Positions 37,223-47,090 of a stretch of 64,000 nucleotides of DNA are shown piece after piece. The notes beneath the pieces are model-generated. The model was given only the letters and a program-made list of their open reading frames with translations. It was not told where the DNA came from and did no database searches. Location: contig NC_014221.1 in assembly GCF_000092425.1 (NCBI RefSeq), positions 3,196,399-3,260,398 on the forward strand. Reading direction: 5' to 3'. The DNA comes from Truepera radiovictrix DSM 17093. GTDB lineage: Bacteria; Deinococcota; Deinococci; Deinococcales; Trueperaceae. Both the position numbers and the translations under genes were made by a program. How positions within the stretch are numbered: the first letter of the stretch is position 1; every line of letters starts with the position of its first letter.

Positions 37223-38016
37223 GGGGCCTCCTCGGCGACGATGAGGCGGATGTCGGCGGCCTCGAGGGCGGCGCGCAGCTCCTCGGGGGGCACCTCGTCG
37301 GTGATGAGCACGTCGATGCGCTCTAAAGGCACGATCTGGCAGAACGCCTCGCGCCCCAGTTTGGTGTGGTCGATCAGGGCCACGACCGTGCCCGCCGTGG
37401 CGATCAGCCGCTCCTTGACCTCCACCTCGGGCAGGTGCGCGTCGGTAAAACCGGCGCTCACGGTGAGGCCCTTCGCCGAAAAAAAGACCTTGTCGAGGTG
37501 AAAGCGCGCCAGCGCCCCCGTCACGAGGCTCCCGACGAACGAGCGCGCCCGCTCGTGGAAGGTGCCACCCACCAAGGTAAAGGGCACCTTGGCGGCGGCC
37601 AGGACGTTGGCCACATCGAGCCCCGTGACGACCGCGTGGATGGGGGCGCTGCCGAGCGCCTGGGCGAGGGTGAGCGCCGTGGTGCTGGCGTCGAAGCCGA
37701 CCGTGTCGCCGTCGCTGATCAGCGCGCGCGCGGCGCGCGCGATCCGCGCTTTCGCGCCGACCTGTTGGGTGGCGCGCATCGCGTAGGCGACCTCGGCCCC
37801 CGCCTGCTGCATGAGCCGCGCCCCGCCGTGCACGCGCTGCAAGAGCCCCTGTTCGGCCAAGAGGTCTAGGTCGCGGCGGATGGTCATCTCGTGGACGCCC
37901 AAGCGCTTCGCGAGGTCCTTGATCCGCACGATCCGCTCGGTGAGCGCTAGGCGCAAGATGTACTGGTGGCGCTCGGCGGGCACCAGCGCACCCTCGGACG
38001 GCTGGGGGATGGTCAC
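37219..38016 (-). CDS. DeoR-family transcriptional regulator of the rhamnose operon
   Basis: A 265-residue repressor-type regulator. The N-terminal winged helix-turn-helix (about 20-75) has [20 protein letters not shown] followed by LLQRVHGGA. The C-terminal sugar-phosphate-sensing domain has [19 protein letters not shown] and [20 protein letters not shown]. It heads the operon, so autoregulation plus control by a rhamnose-derived phosphate is likely. The GTG at 38016 lies six bases after a TACCTT -10 box, so it is probably leaderless. Confidence 0.92.
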   Translation of the reverse strand: MTIPQPSEGALVPAERHQYILRLALTERIVRIKDLAKRLGVHEMTIRRDLDLLAEQGLLQRVHGGARLMQQAGAEVAYAMRATQQVGAKARIARAARALISDGDTVGFDASTTALTLAQALGSAPIHAVVTGLDVANVLAAAKVPFTLVGGTFHERARSFVGSLVTGALARFHLDKVFFSAKGLTVSAGFTDAHLPEVEVKERLIATAGTVVALIDHTKLGREAFCQIVPLERIDVLITDEVPPEELRAALEAADIRLIVAEEAP

Positions 38017-38071
38017 CCCTCAAAGGTAGCACAAAACCGCTTTTTCGAACAACGCTCTGTGCGTTTTTGTG
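38014..38071 (-). promoter_or_regulatory. Promoter/operator of the rhamnose operon
   Basis: On the minus strand TTGTTC, 18 bases and TACCTT precede the GTG by six bases. An inverted repeat, CACAAAAC (38030-38037) with GTTTTTGTG (38063-38071), spans the promoter and is a plausible DeoR-type operator. Confidence 0.55.
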
Positions 38072-38094
38072 GAGTGCGCCCGGGGCGTGTGGCC

Positions 38095-38514
38095 CTAACC
38101 GAGGTAGGGGGCGAGGCGTTGCAGCAGCGCCCCCTTGGGGAGCGCGCCGACGACGGTCGTGAGCGCTTGTCCGTCCCGAAAGAGCGTCAGCATGGGGATG
38201 CTCTGCACCCGGTAGCGCCCCGCGGTCTGCGGGTTCTCGTCCACGTTGAGCTTGACGACCTTGAGTTTGCCCGCCTGCTCGCGCGCGAGCTCCTCTACGA
38301 CGGGCGCCACCATGCGGCAGGGGCCGCACCAGGGCGCCCAAAAGTCCACCAGCACGGGGACGGGCGCCTCGAGCTCGGCGGCGAAGCTCGAGTCGGTCGC
38401 GCTCAGCAGCCAGGGGAGCGTCGCACCGCACTTGCCACAGACCGGCAGCTGCCCTTTGGGGGGCGTCCGCAAGCGGTTTTTCGCCCCACAGCTGGGGCAC
38501 ACGGCGAGGTCCAT
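38095..38514 (-). CDS. trxC: Thioredoxin 2 with zinc-ribbon N-terminus
   Basis: A 139-residue thioredoxin. The N-terminal zinc ribbon has C6, C9, C26 and C29 (CPSC and CGKC), and the thioredoxin fold follows with the redox site WCGPC (62-66) and the cis-proline in [10 protein letters not shown]. This layout is that of TrxC/Trx2, a cytoplasmic disulfide reductase often linked to oxidative stress. The ATG at 38514 is six bases after TAAGCT, so it is probably leaderless. Confidence 0.95.
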   Translation of the reverse strand: MDLAVCPSCGAKNRLRTPPKGQLPVCGKCGATLPWLLSATDSSFAAELEAPVPVLVDFWAPWCGPCRMVAPVVEELAREQAGKLKVVKLNVDENPQTAGRYRVQSIPMLTLFRDGQALTTVVGALPKGALLQRLAPYLG

Positions 38515-38520
38515 GGGCGT

Positions 38521-38526
38521 AGCTTA
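38521..38526 (-). promoter_or_regulatory. -10 box of trxC (leaderless)
   Basis: TAAGCT on the minus strand, six bases (ACGCCC) before the ATG at 38514. Confidence 0.5.
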
Positions 38527-38587
38527 CGCGTTTTTTGGCGTCCCAGAGCGCCGCTGGAGGCGGCCAACGGACAACACCAGAGCCGCC

Positions 38588-39892
38588 TCAGCGGCCCAGC
38601 CGCGCGTAGCGCCACGACAGCGTCACGAGGCGCACCCCCATCAAGGTCGCCACCCCCCACCACACCCCGGTGAGCCCCCAACCCAGGGGCAGCACCAACA
38701 GCAGCACCAGCGCCCCGCACGCGGCGGACACGAGCATCGCCAGCGCCAGGTAGCGAAAGTCCTCTAGGCCCATCAAGACCCCGTCCCACACGAACACGAG
38801 GGCGTTAAGGGGCTGCATGAGGGCGACGAAGGGGAACACGGTGAGGACCGCGCGAACCACGGCCGGGTCGTCCGTAAAGAGGCGCGGCAGCACGGGGGCG
38901 AACAGGGCGAAGCCGGCAGCGAGGACGAGGCCCACGCCGAACCCCCACGCGAGCAGTCGGTCCGCGACCGCTCGCGCCCGCAACGGTTGCCCCGCCCCGC
39001 GGTAGCGCGCCACGAGCGCCTGCGCCGCGACGGCGAGCGCGTCGACTACGAGCGCCAAAAAGAGCCAGAGCTGCGCGGCGACCTGGTGCGCGGCGACCTC
39101 GAGCACCCCCACGCGCGTCGCCACGGCCGTCGCCAGGGTCAGCGTGCTGAGCAGGGCGGCCGTGCGCACCAGCAGCTCCCACCCGACGCGCACAAAGGGG
39201 CGGAGCTCGGCGAACCGCGGGAGGGCCACGCTGATCCCCAGCGCGCGGCGGCGCGCGAACAGCACCCACACAAACCCGAGCGCCCCCGCCCACTGCGCGA
39301 CCACCGTCGCCCAGGCCGCGCCGGCGAGCCCCCAGCCGAAGCCGAAGATGAACAGCGGGTCGAGCGCGACGTTGACGAGGTTAAGCCCCAGCGTCAGCAG
39401 AAAGGGCGTGCGCGTGTCCTGGTAGCCGCGAAACGCCCCGTTGCCGGCAGTGATCAGCAGCAGCGCGGGCCCCGCCAGCGCGCGGACGCGCAGGTAGCCG
39501 AGGGCCGGACCCACGAGCTCCTCGCCCGCGCCCATCAGGCGCAGGAGGGGTGCGGCGAAGAGCTGCAAGAACGCTACGGCGAGCCCTCCGGCGAGCAGCG
39601 CGAGCGTCAGCGCCTGCACCACCGCGCGCCCCGCCGCCTCGCGGTCGCCGCGGCCCAGCGACCGCGCCACCATCGGCGTGGTGCCGTAGGCCAAAAAGTT
39701 AAAGACGACGAAGGCGAGCGAAAAGAGGGCGGTGTTCACCCCCAGCGCTGCCAGCGGCACCGACCCGAGGCGCCCGACGAAGGCCGTGTCGACGAGCGAC
39801 ACCAGCGGGTCGGCGGCGAGCGTCCCCAGCGCGGGCAGGGCGAGGGCGAGGATGTCGCGGTCGTAGGGGTTGACGCGGAGGGGGCGGAGCAC
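38588..39892 (-). CDS. MATE-family efflux protein (DinF-like)
   Basis: A 434-residue membrane exporter with about 12 hydrophobic segments arranged as two MatE halves. Typical blocks are [21 protein letters not shown] near the start and [27 protein letters not shown] in the middle. The N-terminal Asp in LVDTAFVG suits cation-coupled transport. The GTG at 39892 is preferred because TAGACT (39903 to 39898) lies five bases upstream; the frame also has a TTG at 39919. Cargo is unknown. Confidence 0.9.
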   Translation of the reverse strand: MLRPLRVNPYDRDILALALPALGTLAADPLVSLVDTAFVGRLGSVPLAALGVNTALFSLAFVVFNFLAYGTTPMVARSLGRGDREAAGRAVVQALTLALLAGGLAVAFLQLFAAPLLRLMGAGEELVGPALGYLRVRALAGPALLLITAGNGAFRGYQDTRTPFLLTLGLNLVNVALDPLFIFGFGWGLAGAAWATVVAQWAGALGFVWVLFARRRALGISVALPRFAELRPFVRVGWELLVRTAALLSTLTLATAVATRVGVLEVAAHQVAAQLWLFLALVVDALAVAAQALVARYRGAGQPLRARAVADRLLAWGFGVGLVLAAGFALFAPVLPRLFTDDPAVVRAVLTVFPFVALMQPLNALVFVWDGVLMGLEDFRYLALAMLVSAACGALVLLLVLPLGWGLTGVWWGVATLMGVRLVTLSWRYARLGR

Positions 39893-39946
39893 GGCCCAGT
39901 CTACCGCCCGAGGTGTCAAGGAACGTGCTCCGAAAGGGCCTGGGAA

Positions 39947-41110
39947 CTAAACGCTCGCCCCCACAAACGCCCCCAACCGCTCCAAAGCCTTCTCGATGTT
40001 CTCCATGCTGGTGGCGTACGAAAACCGCGCCTGACCGGGCGCTTCGAAGTCGGTCCCGGGGACGACCGCGACGTGCGCCTTTTCGAGCAGCAGCGTCGCC
40101 GCCTCCGTCTCGTCCGGGTGAATGGGCGTCAGGTCGCTCATGACGTAAAAGGCGCCCTGCGGTTTGGGGGTGTGGAGCCCCAAACGGTTGAGCCCCTCGA
40201 CGAGGCGGTCGCGCCGCGCCACGTACGCCCGTTTGGTCATCGCGATAAAGGCGGCCGTCTTCTCGACCTCATTGAGCGCCGCCGTGACCGCGTACTGCGC
40301 GATCGCGTTCGCGTTGCTCGTCACCTGCCCCTGAAGCTTGCTCATCGCCTTGATGAGCCGCTCGGGACCGGCGCCGTAACCGATACGCCACCCCGTGAGC
40401 GCGTACGCTTTGCTCGCCCCGTGGATGATCAGCGTGTGCTCCGGCGCGAAAGCCGCCCCCGAGACGAACTCGCCCTCGTAGACGAGGTGCTCGTAGAGGT
40501 CGTCCGAAAAGAGCCACAGGTCGTGTTCGGCGGCCAGTTCGGCGATCCCCCGCACCACCTCGGGCGGGTAGACCGCGCCGGTCGGGTTCGAGGGCGAGTT
40601 GAGCACGATCACCTTCGTGCGCGGGGTGATGGCCTCGCGCACGGCCTCGACGCTCGGTACGAAACCGTCCTCGGGGCGGGTCGGGACGGCGACCGTCACG
40701 CCGCCCGCGAGCTGCACCTGCGCGGGGTACGAGACCCAGTAGGGCGCCGGTACGATGACCTCGTCGCCGGGGTTTAAAACCGCCATAAAGCCGTTGTAGA
40801 GCACCTGTTTACCGCCGGTGCCCACCGAGATCTGCGCCGGGGTGTACGAGAGCCCGTTTTCGCGCCGAAACTTTTCGCAGACCGCTTCGCGCAGCTCGGC
40901 CGTGCCCTCGGCGGGGGTGTACTTGGTCAGCCCCTTGTCGATGGCCTCGTGCGCGGCCGCCAGCACGTGCTCGGGCGGCGCGAAGTCGGGTTCGCCGGCC
41001 GTCATCGCGACCACGTCGACCCCGCTGCGCTGCAGCTCTTTGGCCTTGGTGTTAAACGCCACCGTGGACGAGGCTTTGAGTTTTTTGAGGGCTTCGGAGA
41101 GTTCGGGCAT
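39947..41110 (-). CDS. aspC: Aspartate aminotransferase-like class I aminotransferase
   Basis: A 387-residue PLP enzyme of the I-gamma type found in Thermus. The PLP lysine is K234 (HGASKAYALTGWRIGY), N175 lies in NSPSNPTGAVY, and the Asp for the pyridine nitrogen is in WLFSDDLYEHL. The substrate-carboxylate Arg is in ARFSYATS near the C-terminus. The ATG at 41110 has GGGAGGT upstream. It could act on aspartate or more broadly. A TACAAT box about 50 bases upstream suggests a leadered mRNA. Confidence 0.93.
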   Translation of the reverse strand: MPELSEALKKLKASSTVAFNTKAKELQRSGVDVVAMTAGEPDFAPPEHVLAAAHEAIDKGLTKYTPAEGTAELREAVCEKFRRENGLSYTPAQISVGTGGKQVLYNGFMAVLNPGDEVIVPAPYWVSYPAQVQLAGGVTVAVPTRPEDGFVPSVEAVREAITPRTKVIVLNSPSNPTGAVYPPEVVRGIAELAAEHDLWLFSDDLYEHLVYEGEFVSGAAFAPEHTLIIHGASKAYALTGWRIGYGAGPERLIKAMSKLQGQVTSNANAIAQYAVTAALNEVEKTAAFIAMTKRAYVARRDRLVEGLNRLGLHTPKPQGAFYVMSDLTPIHPDETEAATLLLEKAHVAVVPGTDFEAPGQARFSYATSMENIEKALERLGAFVGASV

Positions 41111-41161
41111 GCGTAGACCTCCCTGCGCGTAGAGGCAGCCGGTGCGGCCTCCCATGCCCCG

Positions 41162-41167
41162 ATTGTA
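41162..41167 (-). promoter_or_regulatory. -10 box of the aspartate aminotransferase gene
   Basis: TACAAT on the minus strand about 51 bases before the ATG at 41110; the gene also has a good ribosome-binding site, so it is leadered. Confidence 0.45.
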
Positions 41168-41244
41168 GAGGTTCGCGGCGCTGGCTGCTTGACGGTAGGC
41201 CTTGGCAGCGCCTTCCACGTCGAAGCGCCGGTCGGGGTTACAGC

Positions 41245-41281
41245 AAAAGCCGGCCCACGCCGAGGTTTCAGCGTGGGCCGG
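41245..41281 (-). terminator. Terminator after ndk
   Basis: An 11-pair perfect stem (CCGGCCCACGC and GCGTGGGCCGG) with a 10-base loop, followed on the minus strand by CTTTTGCTGT. Confidence 0.85.
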
Positions 41282-41296
41282 AAGGCTAAAAGGCCT

Positions 41297-41716
41297 TTAG
41301 AGCAGCTCTTCGGGTTTAAAAAAGATCCCGATCTCGCGCTCGGCGGTCTCCGGCGCGTCCGAGCCGTGGACGATGTTCTCGTCGATGGTCGCGGCGAAGT
41401 CGCCGCGCAGCGTGCCGGGAGCGGCGTCTTTGGGGTTCGTTGCGCCCATCATCTTGCGCCACTCGGCGATCGCATTCTCCCCCTCGACGACCATCGCCAC
41501 CACCGGGCCGGAGGTGATAAACGACACTAGCCCCTCGAAAAAGGGTTTGCCTCGGTGCTCGCCGTAGTGCTCCTCGGCGGTCGCGCGGGGGATCTGCATG
41601 AGCTTCATGCCGACGATCTTAAAGCCCTTGTGCTCGAGCCTGCGGAGAACCTCACCGACGAGGCCGCGCTTGACGCCGTCGGGTTTGACCATTGCGTAGG
41701 TGCGTTCAAGTGCCAT
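41297..41716 (-). CDS. ndk: Nucleoside-diphosphate kinase
   Basis: A 139-residue enzyme balancing NTP pools with ATP as donor. It starts with the family opening [20 protein letters not shown]. The catalytic phospho-His is H117 in NIVHGSD, preceded by [18 protein letters not shown]. Length matches bacterial Ndk. The ATG at 41716 lies eight bases after TAAAGT, so it is probably leaderless. Confidence 0.97.
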   Translation of the reverse strand: MALERTYAMVKPDGVKRGLVGEVLRRLEHKGFKIVGMKLMQIPRATAEEHYGEHRGKPFFEGLVSFITSGPVVAMVVEGENAIAEWRKMMGATNPKDAAPGTLRGDFAATIDENIVHGSDAPETAEREIGIFFKPEELL

Positions 41717-41724
41717 AACGCGCC

Positions 41725-41730
41725 ACTTTA
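41725..41730 (-). promoter_or_regulatory. -10 box of ndk (leaderless)
   Basis: TAAAGT on the minus strand, eight bases before the ATG at 41716. Confidence 0.5.
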
Positions 41731-41810
41731 CCATAGAGGTCTGCAAGGCCGCTCTGAGCCGTCTACGCCACTTCGGACGCTGCGCAAACATTGGGCGCGC
41801 ACGCACCCGC

Positions 41811-41816
41811 TATAGT
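41811..41816 (+). promoter_or_regulatory. -10 box of the rhodanese gene (leaderless)
   Basis: TATAGT followed by seven bases and the ATG at 41824. Confidence 0.6.
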
Positions 41817-41823
41817 AGGGCTC

Positions 41824-42144
41824 ATGGCCGAAGACACGACCCCCGAGATCTCCGTTCACGAGGCTCAACGACGCATCCAGGAGGGCGCGCTGCTGCTCGA
41901 CGTGCGCGAGCAAAACGAGTTCGACGAGCTGCGCATCCCCGGCGCGCAGCTTTTGCCGCTCTCCGAACTCACCGCCCGCGTCGACGACCTGCCCAAAGAC
42001 CGCCCCATCGTCGCGCAGTGCCGGAGCGGCAAGCGGAGCGCCAAAGCCACCGACTTTTTGCGCGAGCAGGGTTTTGACGCCGTCAACATGGAGGGCGGTA
42101 TCCTGGCCTGGCGCGACGAGGGGTTGCCGGTCGAGGAGGGTTGA
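41824..42144 (+). CDS. Rhodanese-like sulfurtransferase
   Basis: A 106-residue single-domain rhodanese. The active-site Cys is C66 in VAQCRSGKRSA, and the domain opens with LLLDVREQNEFDELRIPGA and closes with NMEGGILAWRDEGLPV. No extra domain or signal peptide, so it is a cytoplasmic GlpE/PspE-like protein. It transfers sulfur from thiosulfate or a persulfide; the acceptor is unknown. The ndk gene is divergent from it. Confidence 0.93.
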   Translation: MAEDTTPEISVHEAQRRIQEGALLLDVREQNEFDELRIPGAQLLPLSELTARVDDLPKDRPIVAQCRSGKRSAKATDFLREQGFDAVNMEGGILAWRDEGLPVEEG

Positions 42145-42160
42145 GCGCCCCCAAACCCCC

Positions 42161-42185
42161 AAGGGCCAGCCGCGGCTGGCCCCTT
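42161..42185. terminator. Bidirectional terminator between the rhodanese gene and nuoN
   Basis: Stem GGGCCAGC/GCTGGCCC with loop CGCG, flanked by AA and CTT, lying between convergent stops. Confidence 0.7.
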
Positions 42186-42202
42186 AGGGTGACGCCGCTC
42201 GC

Positions 42203-43666
42203 CTAAAAGCCCGCGAGCAGGGGCCCCCCCACGCTCAGCCAGCCGTACCACCACCCCGGCAGGAGGCCCAGCAGCACCGTCCCGAGCGCCGCCACGCCGA
42301 GGGCGACGTTGGTCATCTGGCTGCGCGCGCGCTGCGGTTCGTACTCGGCTTCGCGGAAGTACATCGCGCCGACAACCCGGAAGTAGTAGACCACCGCCAC
42401 GATGCTCGTAACGATACCCAGCACGGCCAGCTCGAGGTAGCCCGCTTGGATCGCCGCCTGAAAGACCAGCACCTTGCCGACGAAGCCGGCGAGCGGCGGG
42501 ATCCCCGCGAGTGAGAGCATAAACACCGCCATGAGCGCAGCCAGGTAGGGGCGCGTCCGCCCGAGGCCGGCGAGGCGCTCGAGGTCGTCGCCGTGGTCGT
42601 TCGGGTCGGTGATGAGCGTCATCACGGCGAGCGCGCCGGCGTTCATCAGGGTGTAGGCGAGCAGGTACCAGACGACCGCCTGCGCCCCCGAGTTCGCCCC
42701 CTGGCCGGCGGCCAACACCGCTAGCCCCAAGTAGCCCGCGTGCGCCACCGCCGAGTAGGCGAGCATGCGTTTGACGGAGCGCTGCACGAGGGCGCTGAGG
42801 TTGCCGATCACCATCGTCAGGCCCACGAGCACCGCAAAGATCACCGGGACCACGGCGCCGAGCGCCGGGAAGACGGTGGCGAAGACGCGTAGAAGCGCTG
42901 CAAACGCCGCCGCTTTGACGACGACGCTCATAAAGGCCGTTACCGGCGTCGGCGCGCCCGTGTAGACGTCCGGCGCCCACTGGTGAAAGGGGGCGAAAGC
43001 GGCTTTGAACGCGAGCCCCGCGAGGATAAAGACCCCACCCAAGGCGGCGAGCAGCGGCTGGTCGAACCCTTCGGCGGAGAGGAGTGCGACGACGCCCGCG
43101 TAGGTAAAGTGCCCCGTGGCGCCGTACATCAGGGCGATCCCGTAGATCAAGAAGGCCGAGGCGAAGGCGCCCAGCAGAAAGTACTTCATCCCCGCCTCTT
43201 CGGATTCGCGCACCCCTTGGCGCCAAGCGGAGAGCACGTAGACGGCCAGCGAGAGGATCTCGAGCCCTAGCAGCAGGGTGATAAAGTCGCCCGCGGCCGC
43301 CATCACCATCGCACCCGTGGCGCTCAGCAGCACGAGCGGGTAGAACTCGGCGTGCTCGAGCCGAGCGCGCCCCAGGTAGGTGTAGGACATAAAGAGCGTC
43401 AGCGCCGTACCGAGGAGGATGACGACGTTGAAGGTAAGGGCCGCTTGGTCGGCGAGGTAGCGCAACCCGAACGACGAGAGCGTCTCCCCCGCGCCGCTGC
43501 GACCGAGCAGGAGGACGGTAAAGAGGAACGCCACCCCCACCCCGACGAGGCTGAGGAGCGCCGTAGGGCGGGTGCTGCGAAACCCGATCCCGAACACGAT
43601 CCCGATGCAGGCCGTGACGAGCAGCGCAAGGGGCGGCGCAAGGGTGAGCCAGTTGATGTCGATCAT
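42203..43666 (-). CDS. nuoN: NADH-quinone oxidoreductase subunit N
   Basis: An antiporter-like membrane subunit of complex I, 487 residues and about 14 helices. Proton-path residues are expected in the conserved Lys/Glu helices, for example LLGLEILSLAVYVL and AFKAAFAPFHQWAPDVYTGAPTPVTAF, the latter being the strongest family signature. It is the last gene of the nuo operon. Its ATG overlaps the nuoM stop (ATGA), and a terminator follows after the stop. Confidence 0.96.
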   Translation of the reverse strand: MIDINWLTLAPPLALLVTACIGIVFGIGFRSTRPTALLSLVGVGVAFLFTVLLLGRSGAGETLSSFGLRYLADQAALTFNVVILLGTALTLFMSYTYLGRARLEHAEFYPLVLLSATGAMVMAAAGDFITLLLGLEILSLAVYVLSAWRQGVRESEEAGMKYFLLGAFASAFLIYGIALMYGATGHFTYAGVVALLSAEGFDQPLLAALGGVFILAGLAFKAAFAPFHQWAPDVYTGAPTPVTAFMSVVVKAAAFAALLRVFATVFPALGAVVPVIFAVLVGLTMVIGNLSALVQRSVKRMLAYSAVAHAGYLGLAVLAAGQGANSGAQAVVWYLLAYTLMNAGALAVMTLITDPNDHGDDLERLAGLGRTRPYLAALMAVFMLSLAGIPPLAGFVGKVLVFQAAIQAGYLELAVLGIVTSIVAVVYYFRVVGAMYFREAEYEPQRARSQMTNVALGVAALGTVLLGLLPGWWYGWLSVGGPLLAGF

Positions 43667-45150
43667 TCGTCCTCCCCGTGGGTCGCGTCGGCCGCGAGGG
43701 CGGCGCCGTGCACGGCCGCCCCCTGTGCCGCAGGTTCAGCGAGCCGGGCGACCGTCCGCTGCGCGTGCGCGTCGATACGCGCGAGCTGCGGCTGAGGAAA
43801 GAGGCCGAACCACAAGATGGCGGTGAGCAGCGGGGCGAGCAGCGCGGCTTCCCCCCAGCGCAGCTCGCGCGTCTGCAGCGTAGCCTCACCCTGAAAGAGG
43901 CGCTGGTAGAGGTTGACCCCGTAGACGCCCGCCGCGATGACCGACAAGGTCGCCAAACCGCCCAAGAGCGGGCTGCGCTGAAAGGCGCCCATAAGGCTCA
44001 TGAACTCGCCGGGGAAGTTGGCGAGCCCCGGCACGCCGATGCTGGCGAAAAGGGTAAAGAGCGTAACCGCCGCCAGACCGGGCGCGCTTTTGGCGAGCCC
44101 GCCGTAGGCGGTCAGGTCGAAGGTCTCGCGGCGCGCGTAGAGCATACCGGTGATGAGGAAAAGCCCCCCCGTCGAGAGCATCTGCGCGGCGAGCAGGTAC
44201 ATAGCGCCGTTCAGTCCCGCCAGGTAGAGGCCGAACACCCCGACGCCGACGATCCCCATGTGCGAGAGCGAGGCGTAGGCCAACAGGCGCTTGAGGTGCG
44301 TCTGCGCCGTGGCGATGACCGCCGCATAGACGGCCGTAAAGGCGGCCAAGGCGAGCAGGTAGGGCGAGGCCGCGGCCGCCGCCTCCGGGAAAAGGGGGAG
44401 CGCAAAGGCGAAAAAGCCCCAGCCGCCGACCTTGTAGAGCGTCCCGGCGGCGTCGGCGACCCCCGAGGGGTGGTTCTGCTCGTGAAAGTCGGGGAGCCAC
44501 GCGTGCAGCGGCCAGAGGGGCAGCTTGACGGCGAAGGCGAGCGCGAAGGCGACAAACAGCGCGAGCTGCGTAGAGAAGGGGAGCGCTTGGGTCGCGGGCA
44601 GCAGGTCGGCCAGGCGGAAGCTCGGGGCGCCCGACAGGGGGCGCAGCGCCAGGATCGCCACCAGCATGAGAAACGACCCCGCCACGGCGTAGGTGAGGTA
44701 CTTTAGCGTCGCCTGCCGTCGGCCCTCGCCGCCCCAGATCCCGAGGAGCAGGAGGCTCGGGATCAGGGTCGCCTCCCAGAAGACATAGAAGAGCACGAGG
44801 TCGGCCGCGAGAAAGATGCCGTTGAGCCCCGCTTGCATCAGGAGCAAAAGCGCCAAAAAGCCGCGCGTGCGCTCCCGGACGGCGAACGAGGCGTAGAGCG
44901 CTGCGGGCAGCATCACGGTAGCGGCGGCGAGCACCAGCACGCCCCCCGCCCCCGCCGGATCGAGTGACCAGTACAGGCCCACGGCCTCGATCCAGGGGGC
45001 TTCGAAGGGCTGGGCTTGCGGCAGCGCGAGGGCGAAAAGCCAGGTAAAGAGGGTGGCGAAAAGGACCACGAGGCGCTGCGCGCCGCGCGCGGGCAGCGCG
45101 AAGAGCGCGAGCGCACCGAACAGGGGGAGGAGGATCGTCCAGAGGGTCAC
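43663..45150 (-). CDS. nuoM: NADH-quinone oxidoreductase subunit M
   Basis: Antiporter-like proton-pumping subunit, 495 residues. The signatures FYVFWEATLIPSLLLLGIWGG, KLPLWPLHAWLPDFHEQNHP and the helix LLAYASLSHMGIVGVG all match NuoM. The GTG at 45150 overlaps the nuoL stop (GTGA), and the stop overlaps nuoN (ATGA). The C-terminus carries an unusual Ala/His/Asp tail after the last helix. Confidence 0.96.
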   Translation of the reverse strand: MTLWTILLPLFGALALFALPARGAQRLVVLFATLFTWLFALALPQAQPFEAPWIEAVGLYWSLDPAGAGGVLVLAAATVMLPAALYASFAVRERTRGFLALLLLMQAGLNGIFLAADLVLFYVFWEATLIPSLLLLGIWGGEGRRQATLKYLTYAVAGSFLMLVAILALRPLSGAPSFRLADLLPATQALPFSTQLALFVAFALAFAVKLPLWPLHAWLPDFHEQNHPSGVADAAGTLYKVGGWGFFAFALPLFPEAAAAASPYLLALAAFTAVYAAVIATAQTHLKRLLAYASLSHMGIVGVGVFGLYLAGLNGAMYLLAAQMLSTGGLFLITGMLYARRETFDLTAYGGLAKSAPGLAAVTLFTLFASIGVPGLANFPGEFMSLMGAFQRSPLLGGLATLSVIAAGVYGVNLYQRLFQGEATLQTRELRWGEAALLAPLLTAILWFGLFPQPQLARIDAHAQRTVARLAEPAAQGAAVHGAALAADATHGEDE

Positions 45151-47090
45151 GCGAGAACTCCCGAGAGGGCGACGAAAAAGACGAGGGCGGCGAGCCCCAA
45201 GAGCATGAGCAGCGCGTAGGCGCGCACGAACCCCGACTGCAGGAGGCTCGAGGCCCGCGCCAAGATCCCGACGCCCAAGGCCGTCTCGCCGAGGCCCTTG
45301 TCGATCAGCTCGCCGTCGACCACCCCGAAGCCCTGCGCGAGCGCCTCACCCGGGCGGACGAAGAGGCGGCGGTAGAGCGCGTCGAAACCGAGCGCCTCCT
45401 GCGAGGCGCGCTGCAGCGCCCCGGGGCGCGCTTCGCGCATGCCGCCGCGGTAGCGCAGGTAGCCGAGCCCTAGACCCAAAAAGGCCGCCGTCACCGAAAG
45501 GCCGATCAGCAACCACTCGACCGCCACAGGGGGGTGGCGGAACGACACGGCCGCTGCGGTCTCGAGCCAGGGCGCGATCAGGTTGGGAAAAGCGAACTCG
45601 GGCAGACCGATAAACCCGGCCACGGCGCTCAGCACCGCCAGCACGATAAGGGGCGTTGTCATAAGGGGTGGCGATTCGTGCAGGTGCGCCCGCGCTTCGG
45701 CGCCAAAGCGCTCCTCGCCGGCGAAGACGAGGTAGTACCAGCGGAACATGTAAAAGGCGGTGAGCACCGCCGTCGCGAGCAGCGTGAGGTAGATAAGAAA
45801 GCTCCCGTACCCGGCGATGAGCTCGGTGGTAAAGGCGTGGAGCAAGATCGCGTCTTTGCTGAAAAAACCCGAGAGCAGCGGCACGCCGGAGATCGCCAGG
45901 GTGCCCACGAGCGCGGTCGTCCCCGTGACGCGCATGTGTTTGCCGAGCCCACCCATCTTGCGCACGTCTTGTTCGCCGCCTAGCGCGTGGATCACCGAAC
46001 CCGCAGCGAGAAAGAGGAGCGCTTTAAAGAAGGCGTGCGTCAGCACGTGAAAGATGCCGACCCAGTAGGCACCGACCCCGACCGCCACGAACATAAAGCC
46101 GAGCTGCGAGATGGTCGAGTAGGCGAGGATCTTTTTGATGTCCAGCTGTGACAGGGCGGCAAAGGCGGCAAAGAGCGCCGTGAGCGCCCCCACCCAGGCC
46201 ACCGCCGCCGAGGCGGCGGGCGCGGCGGCGAAGAGCGGCGCGGCGCGCGCGACCAAGTAGACCCCAGCGGTGACCATCGTGGCGGCGTGAATCAGCGCCG
46301 AGACGGGCGTCGGGCCGGCCATCGCGTCGGGCAGCCAGACGTGCAGCGGGAGCTGCGCCGACTTGCCGCAGGCGGCTATGAGGTAGAGCAGCCCCAGAGT
46401 GGTCAGCACCGCCGAACCCGCGACCAGGCCGCCCGCCGCTTCGTTCACGGCGGCGATCTCGAGCGTCCCGAAGGTCTGGAAGGTGAGAAACATCGCCAGC
46501 AGAAAGCCGACGTCGCCGACGCGGTTGGTGATGAACGCCTTGCGCGCCGCGTCGGCGTTGAGGCGGTCGCGGTACCAGAAGCCGATCAGCAAAAACGAGC
46601 AGACCCCGACCCCTTCCCACCCGAGAAACATCAGCAGGAAAGAGTCGGCCATGACCAACACCAGCATCGACGCGACGAAGAGGTTGAGGCCCGCGAAGTA
46701 GCGCGCAAACCCCTCGTCGCCGTGCATGTAGCCGATCGAGTAGAGGTGGATTAAAAAGCCGACCCCGGTGATGATCAGCATCAGGGTAACGCTCAAGGGG
46801 TCGAGGACAAAGCCCAAATCGAGGCGAAAGTCGCCCGCTTGCAAAAACGACCAGAGCGGCACGTGCACGGTGCGCTCGGCGCGAAAAAGCAGGCTAAAAA
46901 AAGCGGCGAGCGAGAGGAAAAAGCCGATGCCGACCATTGAGGTCGCGAAGACGCCGGGGGCGGTGCCGCGCAGGTAGCGCCCGAAAAAGCCGCAGACAAA
47001 GGCCCCCAAAAGGGCGAAAAAGGGCGCTCCCGCCGCGAGCGAGGTCGCGTCGATGACGGTTACGGCGTCAGGGGGCACGGGCGCGGTCAC
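45147..47090 (-). CDS. nuoL: NADH-quinone oxidoreductase subunit L
   Basis: The distal antiporter-like subunit of complex I, 647 residues. It has [17 protein letters not shown], the marker helix [37 protein letters not shown] and [18 protein letters not shown]. The C-terminal amphipathic lateral helix region (about 500-600) is present. The GTG at 47090 overlaps the nuoK stop (GTGA). The long frame further upstream shadows nuoK. Confidence 0.96.
   Translation of the reverse strand: MTAPVPPDAVTVIDATSLAAGAPFFALLGAFVCGFFGRYLRGTAPGVFATSMVGIGFFLSLAAFFSLLFRAERTVHVPLWSFLQAGDFRLDLGFVLDPLSVTLMLIITGVGFLIHLYSIGYMHGDEGFARYFAGLNLFVASMLVLVMADSFLLMFLGWEGVGVCSFLLIGFWYRDRLNADAARKAFITNRVGDVGFLLAMFLTFQTFGTLEIAAVNEAAGGLVAGSAVLTTLGLLYLIAACGKSAQLPLHVWLPDAMAGPTPVSALIHAATMVTAGVYLVARAAPLFAAAPAASAAVAWVGALTALFAAFAALSQLDIKKILAYSTISQLGFMFVAVGVGAYWVGIFHVLTHAFFKALLFLAAGSVIHALGGEQDVRKMGGLGKHMRVTGTTALVGTLAISGVPLLSGFFSKDAILLHAFTTELIAGYGSFLIYLTLLATAVLTAFYMFRWYYLVFAGEERFGAEARAHLHESPPLMTTPLIVLAVLSAVAGFIGLPEFAFPNLIAPWLETAAAVSFRHPPVAVEWLLIGLSVTAAFLGLGLGYLRYRGGMREARPGALQRASQEALGFDALYRRLFVRPGEALAQGFGVVDGELIDKGLGETALGVGILARASSLLQSGFVRAYALLMLLGLAALVFFVALSGVLA

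Noticed and set aside
39898-39919. TTGACA next to TAGACT upstream of the MATE gene as a -35/-10 pair
   Set aside because: Only 10 bases separate them, far from the 16-18 needed; just the -10 part was kept.
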